From positions 1-64,000 of the forward strand of contig JANXAC010000004.1 in assembly GCA_025061835.1 (NCBI GenBank): DNA of 64,000 nucleotides. The letters run 5' to 3'. Under the pieces are notes generated by a model. That model made no database searches. It was not told the origin of the DNA and saw only the letters and a program-made list of their open reading frames with translations. This document shows, piece by piece, positions 34,600 to 43,743 of this stretch; position 1 is the stretch's first letter, and each line of letters opens with the position of its first letter. This stretch comes from Spirochaetota bacterium. GTDB lineage: Bacteria > Spirochaetota > Brevinematia > DTOW01. A program made the position numbers and the translations under genes.

Positions 34600-37382
34600 C
34601 TATAGGTTAGTAACCGTGTTGTTAGTAGATATTAAGGCGTCTATAGCCAGATTGTTATTTATAATGTTGATGTCGTTTATATCAGTCCCTGGTACACCTT
34701 CTCTATATAACACTTTTAATGTATTAGTTGCGAATTTATTTTCAACTAGGATGTGAGCTGATATATCAGATTCTTCAAAAATTCCTGTTGTTGTAGTAGC
34801 ACTACTACCACCTATTAAGCAGTTTGATATGACCAGCCCATCAGTTACGTTATTCAATCGGATTACTTTATTTGGACCACAGTTTGTGAATATGTTGTCT
34901 ATTATCCAGAGTCCCTTAACATTGTTGGCGAATATACCTCCTGTGTCTCCACTAGCATTAGCAAATACACTTGAGATGATAATATTAGACGGAGATGAAA
35001 TAATGTAGATACCAGAAGTATTGCTGGCGGTGTTAAGAAGTATCTGTGAGTTGGATATAACATTATATGCACTCCATATAATGTAGATAGCACCGAAGTT
35101 AGCTAACACTGTATTTCTTAAAACAAGGGATGAAACTGTATTGCTACCACCACCCTCTATGTATATAGCAGATCCATTTAAAGAAGTATTACTAATGAAC
35201 TCTCCCAGCACTGTGTTGAAACTAGAGCTACCAACCAAGTATAATCCTCCTGCGTTGTTTTCTGAACTGTTGTATCTGAAAGATGAATTTATTATGTTTG
35301 AGAGAGAGTTTTGTAGTCTTGCACCACCACCTCTGCTGTTCAAACCTATTACATAGTTACTCACTATCTCCGCTGATATAGTATTGTAATGAGAAGAATT
35401 AAGAGTTATGCCTCCTCCACCAGAGTTAGCTGCTGTAGAGACGTTTGAGATTATTAGATTTGAAATGAAGTTATTGGTGGAATTGTCAAGGTATATACCT
35501 CCACCACTTCCAGAGATGTTGTATCCTACAAGACTATCTATAACATTGCTATAAGAGGAGTATAAATATACTCCTCCTCCGTATAGTGAAGAAGAATTTG
35601 ATACTATTGTGCTTCTAACTGTGTTGCCACTGGAATTTTCTATGTATATTCCTCCACCATTGCTACTAGAAGTATTATTTGCTATTGAACTGCTTTGTAT
35701 AAGATTATTGTCAGAGAGGAATAAATAAATTCCGCCTCCGTATGATGTTGCTCTATTTGAAATTATAGAGCTTGAAATTGTGTTACCGTATGAAGAATTG
35801 ATGAATATTCCTCCTCCTTCCGGACTTATATTACTTATGAAGATACTAGCAATCAAGTTATTGTTAGCTCCTTCTAGGTATATACCTCCACCTTTATCAT
35901 TGTTTGTGTTGAATGTGATGATATTGGATATTATGATATTTGAGTGAGAGTACATCAGTCCTATACCACCGCCGTAATAACTAGCACTGTTATTACTTAT
36001 GATACAATTTGAAATAACTGAATGTGAAACATTACTGAAGAATACCCCGCCCCCAATGACTTCTATATCAGATGACCCATTAGCCAAACCTTTTGTTATG
36101 ATAAAGCCATCTATGAAAATGTTTGACACATTCGTTGATAGAATGATATGATATAGGTTATTCATTCCATCAAGTAGAGAGTATCCTGTTCTACTAGTGA
36201 AGGTTATATTCCAGCCACCGGCCAGGTTTATGTTATTGTTGGTTATTACTACTCCACTGTCTGTTGAATTGAGACCATTTCCCGGAGTGTATGAGCCTGA
36301 GCTAACCAAGACGTTTCTGATTCCATACTGACCAGCAATTTCTAGTCCTTTTTGGATAGTTCTGACAGGTAAATTTTTGGATATTCCTAAATTAGCATCG
36401 TTACCACTAGTTGATACATAAACATTCAAAGCAACTACAAATACATTTGATATAACGTTATTGGTCCAGCCTGCTTCATCAATAGCGTAAGCGTATATTA
36501 CATTTGTTCCTTCCTGTAAGTTTTCTAGGTTGGTGCTCCAAGATGTAGTGCCTGAAACTTTACCGAAACTACCACTGCTACCTAATCTAAGCCAAACTTC
36601 TTTGACCTTAATGTTATCACTAGCACTACCTAAAACTAGCGTAAAGTTAGTGGTCAAGATTTGGTTGTTCGTAGGTTGATTTATTGAAAGGCTCGGTGGT
36701 GTAAGGTCAATTATAAGATACAGTTGATTGGTAGTGCTATATTCATCATTACTACTTATGGTGAAGAAGTGGAGTTCGTTAGTTCCTTCTGGTAGGCTTG
36801 ATAGGTTGGTGTTCCAGGATGTGGTTCCGTTTGCGATGCCGAAGTTTCCGGTGCTACCTAGTCTGAATCTGACTTCTTTTATACCGCTGTTGTCGGATGC
36901 TATTCCTGAGACTGTGATGGAGTTGGAAGTGATGATATGATAGTTTGTGATGTTAGTTATGGCAAGACTTGGAAGGGTAAGATCAACGATAAAATAGACT
37001 TCATTAGTCAAACTATATTTACCACTAATGCTAACTGCGAATACATATATTACGTTTGTTCCTTCAGACAAACCTGTTAGGTTTGTAGTCCAATTAGTAG
37101 TTCCGTCCACAACTCCGAAGTCTCCACTGCTACCGAGTCTAAGTCTGATTTCCTTCACTCCGTCATCACTAGATGATGTTCCTGATACTACCAGAGAATT
37201 AGTTAGAAACACCTGATTGTTTGTAGGTGAAACTATTGAAACAGTAGGGATAGACGTTGAAAATTGGTAGGATTGGTAGTAGTATTTCTAGGTATGAGAT
37301 CAGTAAGACTGGTGCAGTTAGTGAGATGTATTAATAGACCGGATAAGAAAAGGAACAAAAGGTAAAGTTTAAGTCTATTCAT
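34600..37382 (-). pseudogene. Large beta-helix lipoprotein gene split by a single-base frameshift near its 5' end
   Basis: The ATG at 37382 has GAGGTGG upstream and begins a perfect lipoprotein signal (MNRLKLYLLFLFLSGLLIHL then TNC). That frame stops after about 50 codons. The long frame (870 codons from 37212, actually open to about 37260) is one base out of register; joining them needs one extra T at a TTTT run (37256-37260) or a -1 slip there. The body has three Ig-like repeats of about 85 aa, each with GTTSW(S/N)TNL and SEGTNVIYVFA type ends, then about 550 aa of right-handed beta-helix with N(N/S)xIxxS-GGGIYL repeats, beginning VYVSTSGNDANLGISKNLPV. This is a typical surface or exported adhesin or polysaccharide-binding protein. 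It could be a true pseudogene, a phase-variable gene, a programmed frameshift or a sequencing error. Confidence 0.75.
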
Positions 37383-37478
37383 AAATCCACCTCACAAATA
37401 ATATATACAACAAACTAATCTACAATTCAACTAAAATCTTTACGAATTTCAGACTTGGTATCTGGGGATACATATTGT

Positions 37479-39551
37479 TTACGGTTCAGGCTTCTTGGTT
37501 TTGGGGAATACATACTTTATTGTGTCTTTACCAAATATACCATTATACTTGACTCTAACCTCAACATCTACAATCTTCTGGTCGGGGTAAAGAGTCTCAT
37601 ACAAACTTTTGAAGACTATCAGATATCTGAAAACTCTGTTTTTCTGGTAGTCTCTTAGGAATATGTCTGGTGATAGAAGGATACTCTTATCATAGTATTT
37701 GCCTCCTGATGTATTCGCTAGTGTCTCTAGGTATGTGTTTCTGTTTATTGATACAACATAAACAGGAATGAAGTTGTAGTATGCGTAGTCAATCAATGTT
37801 TGGATGTCTCTATAAGACTTGTCTGTCTCAAGATCACCCGAAGTTATAACAAGAACCGCATTGTTTCTAAGTGAATATAGCATCTCTGTTATGCTTCTAT
37901 CTATACCGTCAAGTATTCTGTAACTATCCTCAAACGTTTTAAAGTTTTTTTCTAAGAAGTCAATGGGATATAGAACCATAGTATTTGTTTTACCCATCTC
38001 TACAATGGTATCTCCTACGATACTTAGATTTATATGATCGTAAGCACTTAACTTATTGAATATCTCTCTCAGGAAGGGTTTGATGTTGTCAAGATACTCA
38101 TAGACTGCTTTACTTTTTTCAATAATTATGTATATACTTTTTCTTTTTAGGAACCCATAGGTTTGTTCAACTTCTGGTAGTAGTATTCTTATACCAGACT
38201 CAAGCACTTCAAAGTTTTCATTTCTAAGATTATTTAAGACATTCTGGTTCATATCTCTTACACCAACTACAATCCCAATAGTAGGAAAGTTTTCAACAAA
38301 TATACCCTTAACATCTATATCAAGGTTATGTGTGTGTAAGTAGATATTTCCGAAAACTTCTAACTCTCCTCGTTCTGTGTTTATAGCGTATATTTTCTTG
38401 TCATAGCCAAAAACAACATCGTCAAACGTTTTTTCTGAAATTTTAACTTTCTCTCTCCCATTCGTTGTTATTATGTAAATACCGTCATCGGTAGCAATTA
38501 TCAGAGAATCGTCATAGGTACAGAAGCCTCTAATAACCCTATCAACATCAAATTCTCTTTTGAAATTGCCATACTTGTCAAAGAATTTAATTTTGGTGTT
38601 ATCAGAAACTAGGATAGTACCATTATCTACCTCTATATCAGTAGGTGATACTAGAGGATCGTTAGGAAATGAGAGATTAATAATACCATTGTCTTTTCTA
38701 ACAACAACTACTTTTCTTGATAGAGAATCAAGTATATACAGAAACTCCCCCATCTCGACAAACTTTCTAAAATTCACACCGTTGTATTTAAAGTTACTAT
38801 GTATGTTTATATCAAAGAGATTTAAGTTAAACCAACCGGGTTTGTATTGGTAGACCTCTGAAAATGTTAATATCCAGAATGTTTCTTGCTCCTCATCATA
38901 GATCATGTCAATTATTCTTCTTCCTGTATTAAAGGAATATAATTTAAACTGATCATCAATTGATACGAACCTATCGTCTCCAAATGAGTTTATCAAGACT
39001 CCGAAGGTTTTTGAGGTTCTTATACTGCTAGGAAGTGAGAACAACTTCTTGTTTCCAATTATGCTAGGAATATTCGTCAAACTAAAGTATTTTTTAGGGA
39101 CAACATCACCGAAAGAATACGATAACCTTGAGTATATGGAGGATATCTTAGGTAATACAAAACTTGATAATTCTCCAGAACTAATCTCTTCAAGTATCTG
39201 AATAGCATTCCTTATCCTACCAGAGTTAAGGTAGGATTTTGCTAGGAAGTATTTTGCCTCTGGGGATAGGGGGTTATAAAATATAGATTTGTTGAAAGAG
39301 TACGTTGCTCTATCATAGTTCATCGTTGATAGAAAGTCAATACCTTCAGTAAAAAACTTTTCTCCTAAACCAAATTTGACATCTTTAAACCTCTCAATAT
39401 CTTCAAGGATTGATCGTTTCTGAACTAGGTTAGTTTCAATAATCTCGCTTTCTACTGATTCTTCAACTTGACCTTCACAGCCTACAAGAATGAGAAAAGT
39501 TAGGATAAAAAGTATGCTATACTTCAATTTCCATACCTTCTCTTGCAACAT
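37479..39551 (-). CDS. Lipoprotein with TPR, NHL-like and VWA-like parts
   Basis: Lipoprotein of about 690 aa. The lipobox LILVGC lies right after an N-terminal hydrophobic helix (YSILFILTF). The start is uncertain: ATG 39551, GTG 39569, or TTG 39527; the last gives the neatest signal peptide and has gaaggt upstream. Domains in order: TPR-like helices about 60-140 (FTEGIDFLSTMNYDRATYSF, AKYFLAKSYLNSGRIRNAIQ), an NHL/beta-propeller-like region about 170-440 with strands such as VSPTDIEVDNGTILVSDNTK, and a VWA-like C-terminal domain with YIIIEKSKAVYEYLDNIKPF, NLSIVGD and AVLVITSGDLETD. Last gene of a four-gene - operon; its start overlaps the MBL gene. Confidence 0.75.
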   Translation of the reverse strand: MLQEKVWKLKYSILFILTFLILVGCEGQVEESVESEIIETNLVQKRSILEDIERFKDVKFGLGEKFFTEGIDFLSTMNYDRATYSFNKSIFYNPLSPEAKYFLAKSYLNSGRIRNAIQILEEISSGELSSFVLPKISSIYSRLSYSFGDVVPKKYFSLTNIPSIIGNKKLFSLPSSIRTSKTFGVLINSFGDDRFVSIDDQFKLYSFNTGRRIIDMIYDEEQETFWILTFSEVYQYKPGWFNLNLFDINIHSNFKYNGVNFRKFVEMGEFLYILDSLSRKVVVVRKDNGIINLSFPNDPLVSPTDIEVDNGTILVSDNTKIKFFDKYGNFKREFDVDRVIRGFCTYDDSLIIATDDGIYIITTNGREKVKISEKTFDDVVFGYDKKIYAINTERGELEVFGNIYLHTHNLDIDVKGIFVENFPTIGIVVGVRDMNQNVLNNLRNENFEVLESGIRILLPEVEQTYGFLKRKSIYIIIEKSKAVYEYLDNIKPFLREIFNKLSAYDHINLSIVGDTIVEMGKTNTMVLYPIDFLEKNFKTFEDSYRILDGIDRSITEMLYSLRNNAVLVITSGDLETDKSYRDIQTLIDYAYYNFIPVYVVSINRNTYLETLANTSGGKYYDKSILLSPDIFLRDYQKNRVFRYLIVFKSLYETLYPDQKIVDVEVRVKYNGIFGKDTIKYVFPKTKKPEP

Positions 39552-40407
39552 ATACTTTGTAATTAACACCTTTCATTTTAAAGTAGTTTTCAATGTAATG
39601 TTCAATTAGCATCATATCCTCATCTTTTCTTCCGGGGTCTAGGTGGAATAGAATTACTTTCTTTGCTTTGGCTTTTATACCAAAGTTGATTGCACTAGGA
39701 ATGGAGGAATGTCCCCATCCTTTTTTTGAAAGATATTCAGACTTTGTGTATTGAGCGTCTAGCACTAGTAAGTCGGCGTTTTTAGCAAAGTCAAGTATGT
39801 AGTCTTCGGAAGGTATGTTTTCCTTTCCAACTATTCTTAACATCTGTTTAAAGTAATCTCCTAAAACTATCGCTTCTCTACCTACATCTATTTCAAAATC
39901 AAACATTGTTACTACCTTTTTGCCGTTGTATTCAAAAGAATATCCAAGACAAGCGATAGGATGATAAAGGTATATAGTAGATATTTTTGTGTTTCCTATC
40001 TTAAAAGTTTCTGTTTCAAGTTCTCTAAACTCAAGGTATGATGACAGGTCATCTATTTTGACAGGAAAGTATATGTAGCCCATCTGACCGCTTATCATGT
40101 TTTTAAGTTTCCCAAGCATACTAGGTCCATGTATCATTATTTTGTATCTGTAGTCGAATATAGGTGAGAAGAATGGTAGCCCCTGTATGTGATCCCAGTG
40201 GGTATGAGTTAGGAACAGATTTATATCATACTTTGGATAGGAAGAAATTATTTTGTCCCCTAGTAGTCTTATCCCAGAACCTGCGTCAATAATGAATATG
40301 GATTCTTCATTTCTTATTTCAATACAAGATGTATTGCCGCCATATACTGCTGTATGAAGACCTGGAACTGGTATTGAGCCTCTGACTCCCCAGAACCTTA
40401 CGATCAT
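39517..40407 (-). CDS. MBL-fold metal-dependent hydrolase
   Basis: Cytoplasmic metallo-beta-lactamase-fold protein of 296 aa. The start is the ATG at 40407, which overlaps the upstream HEAT gene stop as ATGA; the open frame continues 23 codons further without homology. Core motifs: FWGVRGSIPVPG at the N-terminus (a hallmark of the COG1235/PhnP-like subgroup), FIIDAGSGIRLLG, the metal motif HTHWDH at about 68-73, the distal LDAQYTKSEY and KKVILFHLDPGR. Relatives are often phosphodiesterases, including cyclic nucleotide enzymes; substrate not determined. Coupled by overlap to genes on both sides. Confidence 0.9.
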   Translation of the reverse strand: MIVRFWGVRGSIPVPGLHTAVYGGNTSCIEIRNEESIFIIDAGSGIRLLGDKIISSYPKYDINLFLTHTHWDHIQGLPFFSPIFDYRYKIMIHGPSMLGKLKNMISGQMGYIYFPVKIDDLSSYLEFRELETETFKIGNTKISTIYLYHPIACLGYSFEYNGKKVVTMFDFEIDVGREAIVLGDYFKQMLRIVGKENIPSEDYILDFAKNADLLVLDAQYTKSEYLSKKGWGHSSIPSAINFGIKAKAKKVILFHLDPGRKDEDMMLIEHYIENYFKMKGVNYKVYVAREGMEIEV

Positions 40408-41063
40408 TTCTTCTGACTCTCCTTGGCCATCCCCCCCATCTCGGATATTATTTTTTCTATCTCCATATTGACCCATCTCTCAAATTTACCAGATTTTAGA
40501 ATTTCTGTAAGCGTTCTGAATGCTTCAGTCTTGCCTATGTTCTTGAGTGCTCTTGCACATTCAATACCTATCATATTGTTTTCAGTAGATCTTATAACTC
40601 TATCCAAAAATACAAATGCTTTTTCAGAATCTTTACCAATCTTTCCTAAAGCCCTTATGACTTCAACCTTGTAGGGGGTTGATGTAAATCTATCATAGTT
40701 ATCAATCAAAGGGTCAATTGCTCTCTTATCTCCTATTTCGCCTAACGACCATACGGAAGCCAATATAACCTCGTAGAATCCCTTACTAACTGATTGCCCT
40801 GAGAACAGAAATATGGACATTAGTCTGTCAAAAGCATTAGTTGCTTTTAACTGACCAAGCCTATAAACTGCCCTTTGAGCAACTCTGAAGTTGTCTGAAT
40901 ATGTTAAGTCAATAAGTAGGTCTATGTCACTAGGTCCAAATGTCATTATCACATCAGAAGGGTCCTGACTTTTATTAGTATCTGTGTTACTTTGTTTTCG
41001 TTCTTGTCCGTAGGTCAAAATAACAAGAAGAGTTATTGATAAAATTAGTATAATTCTAGTCAT
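40404..41063 (-). CDS. Secreted HEAT-repeat protein
   Basis: Protein of 219 aa. Signal peptide MTRIILILSITLLVILTYG, then a short Ser/Asp/Asn-rich linker and about four HEAT repeats: NFRVAQRAVYRLGQLKATNA, ILASVWSLGEIGDKRAIDPL, YKVEVIRALGKIGKDSEKAF, MIGIECARALKNIGKTEAFR. It should be a periplasmic helical scaffold for protein contacts. The start is preceded by ggaggagg. It lies 23 bases after the DUF2723 gene and overlaps the MBL gene by 4 bases. Confidence 0.88.
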   Translation of the reverse strand: MTRIILILSITLLVILTYGQERKQSNTDTNKSQDPSDVIMTFGPSDIDLLIDLTYSDNFRVAQRAVYRLGQLKATNAFDRLMSIFLFSGQSVSKGFYEVILASVWSLGEIGDKRAIDPLIDNYDRFTSTPYKVEVIRALGKIGKDSEKAFVFLDRVIRSTENNMIGIECARALKNIGKTEAFRTLTEILKSGKFERWVNMEIEKIISEMGGMAKESQKK

Positions 41064-41086
41064 ACCTCCTCCAAGTCACAGTTGAG

Positions 41087-42565
41087 TTAGGTTCGTTTAG
41101 TTACAAGTTTTTCAACCCAATCCATAGTTGTTTGCATACCTTGAGCGATAAACAATGCTACGATAAAGTATGATTGTAGTAGGAATACACTCCAAAAGGC
41201 TCTAGATCTCTCAACAGGCTCACCTTGAACAAAAAGTGCAAATAGTGCAACGAATGTAAGCCATATGAATAATATTGAAAATGAAAAGTTCATATCTTTT
41301 TTGAGCAGTCCTATTATACCGGGTATTAGGAGTATATAAAGTATTATGTAAAACTGCTGGAAGTGTATTTTCGCAAGATCCCATAACTGAACTAGGTTGT
41401 AGTAAAGAGGTGTGCCTGATATACCTCCATATTGTTTTCTCATTATGTGTGTCCATAGAACATCAAGTGTCCTTATCTCACCCCATGTTAGTATCCTTAT
41501 CTCTGCCTCTGGCATATCATATATTGCAACACTTCTTATCCATAGGTATCCGTAAAATACTACTATTGGTATCATAAATAATAACAACCCCCAGAAGGAT
41601 GTTTGAAGAATATCTCTTACCCATTTGTCTTCCTGTTTGACAGGGTATAGATACCCAGCTAGTCCTGCGAATAGGATAGGAACTAAAGGAGCAAAGGTAA
41701 TTATATAAGCCTGTTGTGGTGAAATAGGACCTATAACCTTCCAGCCGTTGTAGTAGAACAACACTATTGCTATCACAAGTGATACCATAAACCCAATTAT
41801 TAGAAGGTATTTTGTTGATAGTAAATCACCCCATTTGAATGATACCTTACCCCATAGTGCAGAAAATACAACCAGAACTATTATAACACTTATAGGTATT
41901 ATATAACCTGCTGATAGATGGTGGTCAGTAAGGCTTAATCCCATCGTGAAAAATAGTAGGATTAGATATCTACTGCCGATGTAGGGTTCCTTTGTGTGAT
42001 AGTAGTTAAATATGACATCCTCGTACCAGAACATGAAGACTATCAGAACCAAACCGTTTAGCAAACTATGTAAAGAATAAACTTCTCCTATTATTGATTG
42101 GTCCCAGAGAAGGTTTGAAAAACCCAACATCAACGCAGATAAGATTGCTGGAATGTATATCCTTAAGTCAAGTCCCTGTGTATTTCTAATAATGTCAGGC
42201 TTTCTTGTTATTCCAAGTATTTTTAGGGCAAATAAGAAGAATACGAATGAAGTTGCTGCGCCTGCAAATGCTGACATCATATTAATTCTGTAAGCGACGT
42301 TTCCAAACGGAAAGTATGTGAAGAACTTACCGAGTATCGCAAAGATAGGATATCCGGAGGGATGTGGAGCGCCGAAAGAGTAGGTTGTAGTTGCTAACTC
42401 TCCGTGGTCTCCTGCTGCTACGGAAGGTGTTAGCGTTAGAAGATAGTTTACAAATACTACAATAAACACCCCAAGTCCAATAAAGAAATCTCTAACTCTG
42501 TATGAGTAGAACTGGTAGTTCTGGTATATCTTTTCAGATATGAATGGGTTTGTTATATTGGGCAT
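41087..42565 (-). CDS. DUF2723 multi-pass membrane protein (PMT-like glycosyltransferase fold)
   Basis: Protein of 492 aa with about ten membrane helices. It carries the DUF2723 N-terminal signature: TLTPSVAAGDHGELATTTYS, FGAPHPSGYPIFAILGKFFT and YRINMMSAFAGAATSFVFFL. The acidic pair near GDHGE corresponds to the catalytic Asp region of the GT-C protein mannosyltransferase superfamily, so it may transfer a sugar from a lipid donor to exported proteins. Start follows aaggagg. First gene of an operon with a HEAT protein, MBL hydrolase and a lipoprotein, which could be targets or helpers; this is inference. Confidence 0.88.
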   Translation of the reverse strand: MPNITNPFISEKIYQNYQFYSYRVRDFFIGLGVFIVVFVNYLLTLTPSVAAGDHGELATTTYSFGAPHPSGYPIFAILGKFFTYFPFGNVAYRINMMSAFAGAATSFVFFLFALKILGITRKPDIIRNTQGLDLRIYIPAILSALMLGFSNLLWDQSIIGEVYSLHSLLNGLVLIVFMFWYEDVIFNYYHTKEPYIGSRYLILLFFTMGLSLTDHHLSAGYIIPISVIIVLVVFSALWGKVSFKWGDLLSTKYLLIIGFMVSLVIAIVLFYYNGWKVIGPISPQQAYIITFAPLVPILFAGLAGYLYPVKQEDKWVRDILQTSFWGLLLFMIPIVVFYGYLWIRSVAIYDMPEAEIRILTWGEIRTLDVLWTHIMRKQYGGISGTPLYYNLVQLWDLAKIHFQQFYIILYILLIPGIIGLLKKDMNFSFSILFIWLTFVALFALFVQGEPVERSRAFWSVFLLQSYFIVALFIAQGMQTTMDWVEKLVTKRT

Positions 42566-42720
42566 TATATGCCTCCTTAAAACTAATTATCAAATACTAT
42601 ATGAATACCTATCAAATTAATTGAAGTAGAGTTTGATCGAAGGATATTATGAATAATTTTACTTTGCCACTAGTAGAAGAGTTTCTAGCAGAAGTTTGAG
42701 CATTGAAATTTTAATAAGCT

Positions 42721-43542
42721 TTAGGCCTTGTGATAGTAAAAAAGATTGAGTTCTTTGAATGATTTAAACTTGTCTGAAAGACCAAATAGGCTTTCAGTAG
42801 GACTTAAGAATAAATAACCATCGCTATGTAGTGATGTATAGATGTTATCAACTATCCTCTTGGCAGATTCTTCATCCATATATATAAGCACATTTCTACA
42901 CATTACTACATCTACTCCTCTTATGCCATTATCAAAAAGTAAGTTGTGATAGTCAAATCTAACATACTTCTTGAATTCCTCTTTTATTGCAAATTTGCCT
43001 TGATCTAATCTTGTAAAGTATTTATCAATGATTATTTTTGGAACATCGTGAAGTTTCTCCTCAGAGTATATACCTTTTTGTGCTATCTCAAGACACTTCA
43101 GGCTTATATCTGATGCTATGACCTCAACTCGCATTCTTATATTGTTCTCTTCAAATGACTCCAGAGCAGATATAAGCAGTGAGTACGGTTCCTCACCTGT
43201 TGCACAGCCAGCACTCCATATCTTTATCTTTGATAGCCCTTGTTGCTCTCTCTTTATTGATAGTTCAGGTATTACTTTATTCTTTATAAACTCAAACTGT
43301 TCATAGTGTCTAAAAAATTTAGTAAAATTTGTCGTTATGCTATCAATAAATGAAGTTAGTTTATCCTCATCCCTTAGTATAACCTCATAATAAGCATGTG
43401 GTGATAATCCCTCTTGTTTTGACTGAGAAAGTATTTTTCTCTTCAAGACAGATACATTACTGTTGGTAAAATATATCCCACTCCAGTCGTGTATCAGTTG
43501 TATATATTTATCCAGTAGTTCTTTGTCTATGACTTCTTCCAT
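42721..43542 (-). CDS. cheR: Chemotaxis protein methyltransferase CheR
   Basis: Methylates glutamates of chemoreceptors using SAM. The 273-aa protein has the N-terminal helical CheR_N domain (SVLKRKILSQSKQEGLSPHA, TNFTKFFRHYEQFEFIKN with the receptor-contact region) and the catalytic domain with IKIWSAGCATGEEPYSLLIS, VIASDISLKCLEIAQKGIY, FDYHNLLFD and VVMCRNVLIYMDEESAKRIV, ending FLSPTESLFGLSDKF. No TPR extension. No other chemotaxis gene is next to it. Supports motility together with the flagellin at 61364. Confidence 0.96.
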   Translation of the reverse strand: MEEVIDKELLDKYIQLIHDWSGIYFTNSNVSVLKRKILSQSKQEGLSPHAYYEVILRDEDKLTSFIDSITTNFTKFFRHYEQFEFIKNKVIPELSIKREQQGLSKIKIWSAGCATGEEPYSLLISALESFEENNIRMRVEVIASDISLKCLEIAQKGIYSEEKLHDVPKIIIDKYFTRLDQGKFAIKEEFKKYVRFDYHNLLFDNGIRGVDVVMCRNVLIYMDEESAKRIVDNIYTSLHSDGYLFLSPTESLFGLSDKFKSFKELNLFYYHKA

Positions 43543-43689
43543 TCAAAAGTCTAGTGTAAAACTATTTAAAGCTATGTTTCAACTTGATCTCTAATAGGTA
43601 TTCGTGTCAGAATAACTGAAAAGGACAGTGTGTGTCTTGACGAAGGGTTGTATCCAAACTATGTTTGTAGTTTTAAGTATGATAGTTTC

Positions 43690-43719
43690 TTGATTGTAAT
43701 TTAGAAGCAAATTTATATT
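43690..43719 (+). promoter_or_regulatory. Candidate promoter for the 530-aa membrane protein
   Basis: TTGATT (43690-43695) and TATATT (43714-43719) are separated by 18 bases and lie 25 bases before the ATG at 43744. The pair fits a sigma-70 type promoter with a short leader; a weak gaagg precedes the start. In AT-rich DNA such matches arise by chance. Confidence 0.35.
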
Positions 43720-43743
43720 GTTTCCGACTGGAAGGTTCCTAAA

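Noticed and set aside
34600-36100. Repeated DNA that could suggest a CRISPR or satellite array
   Set aside because: The repeats are imperfect, of variable length and follow the codon phase of the beta-helix protein (GGGIYL units), so they are protein repeats.
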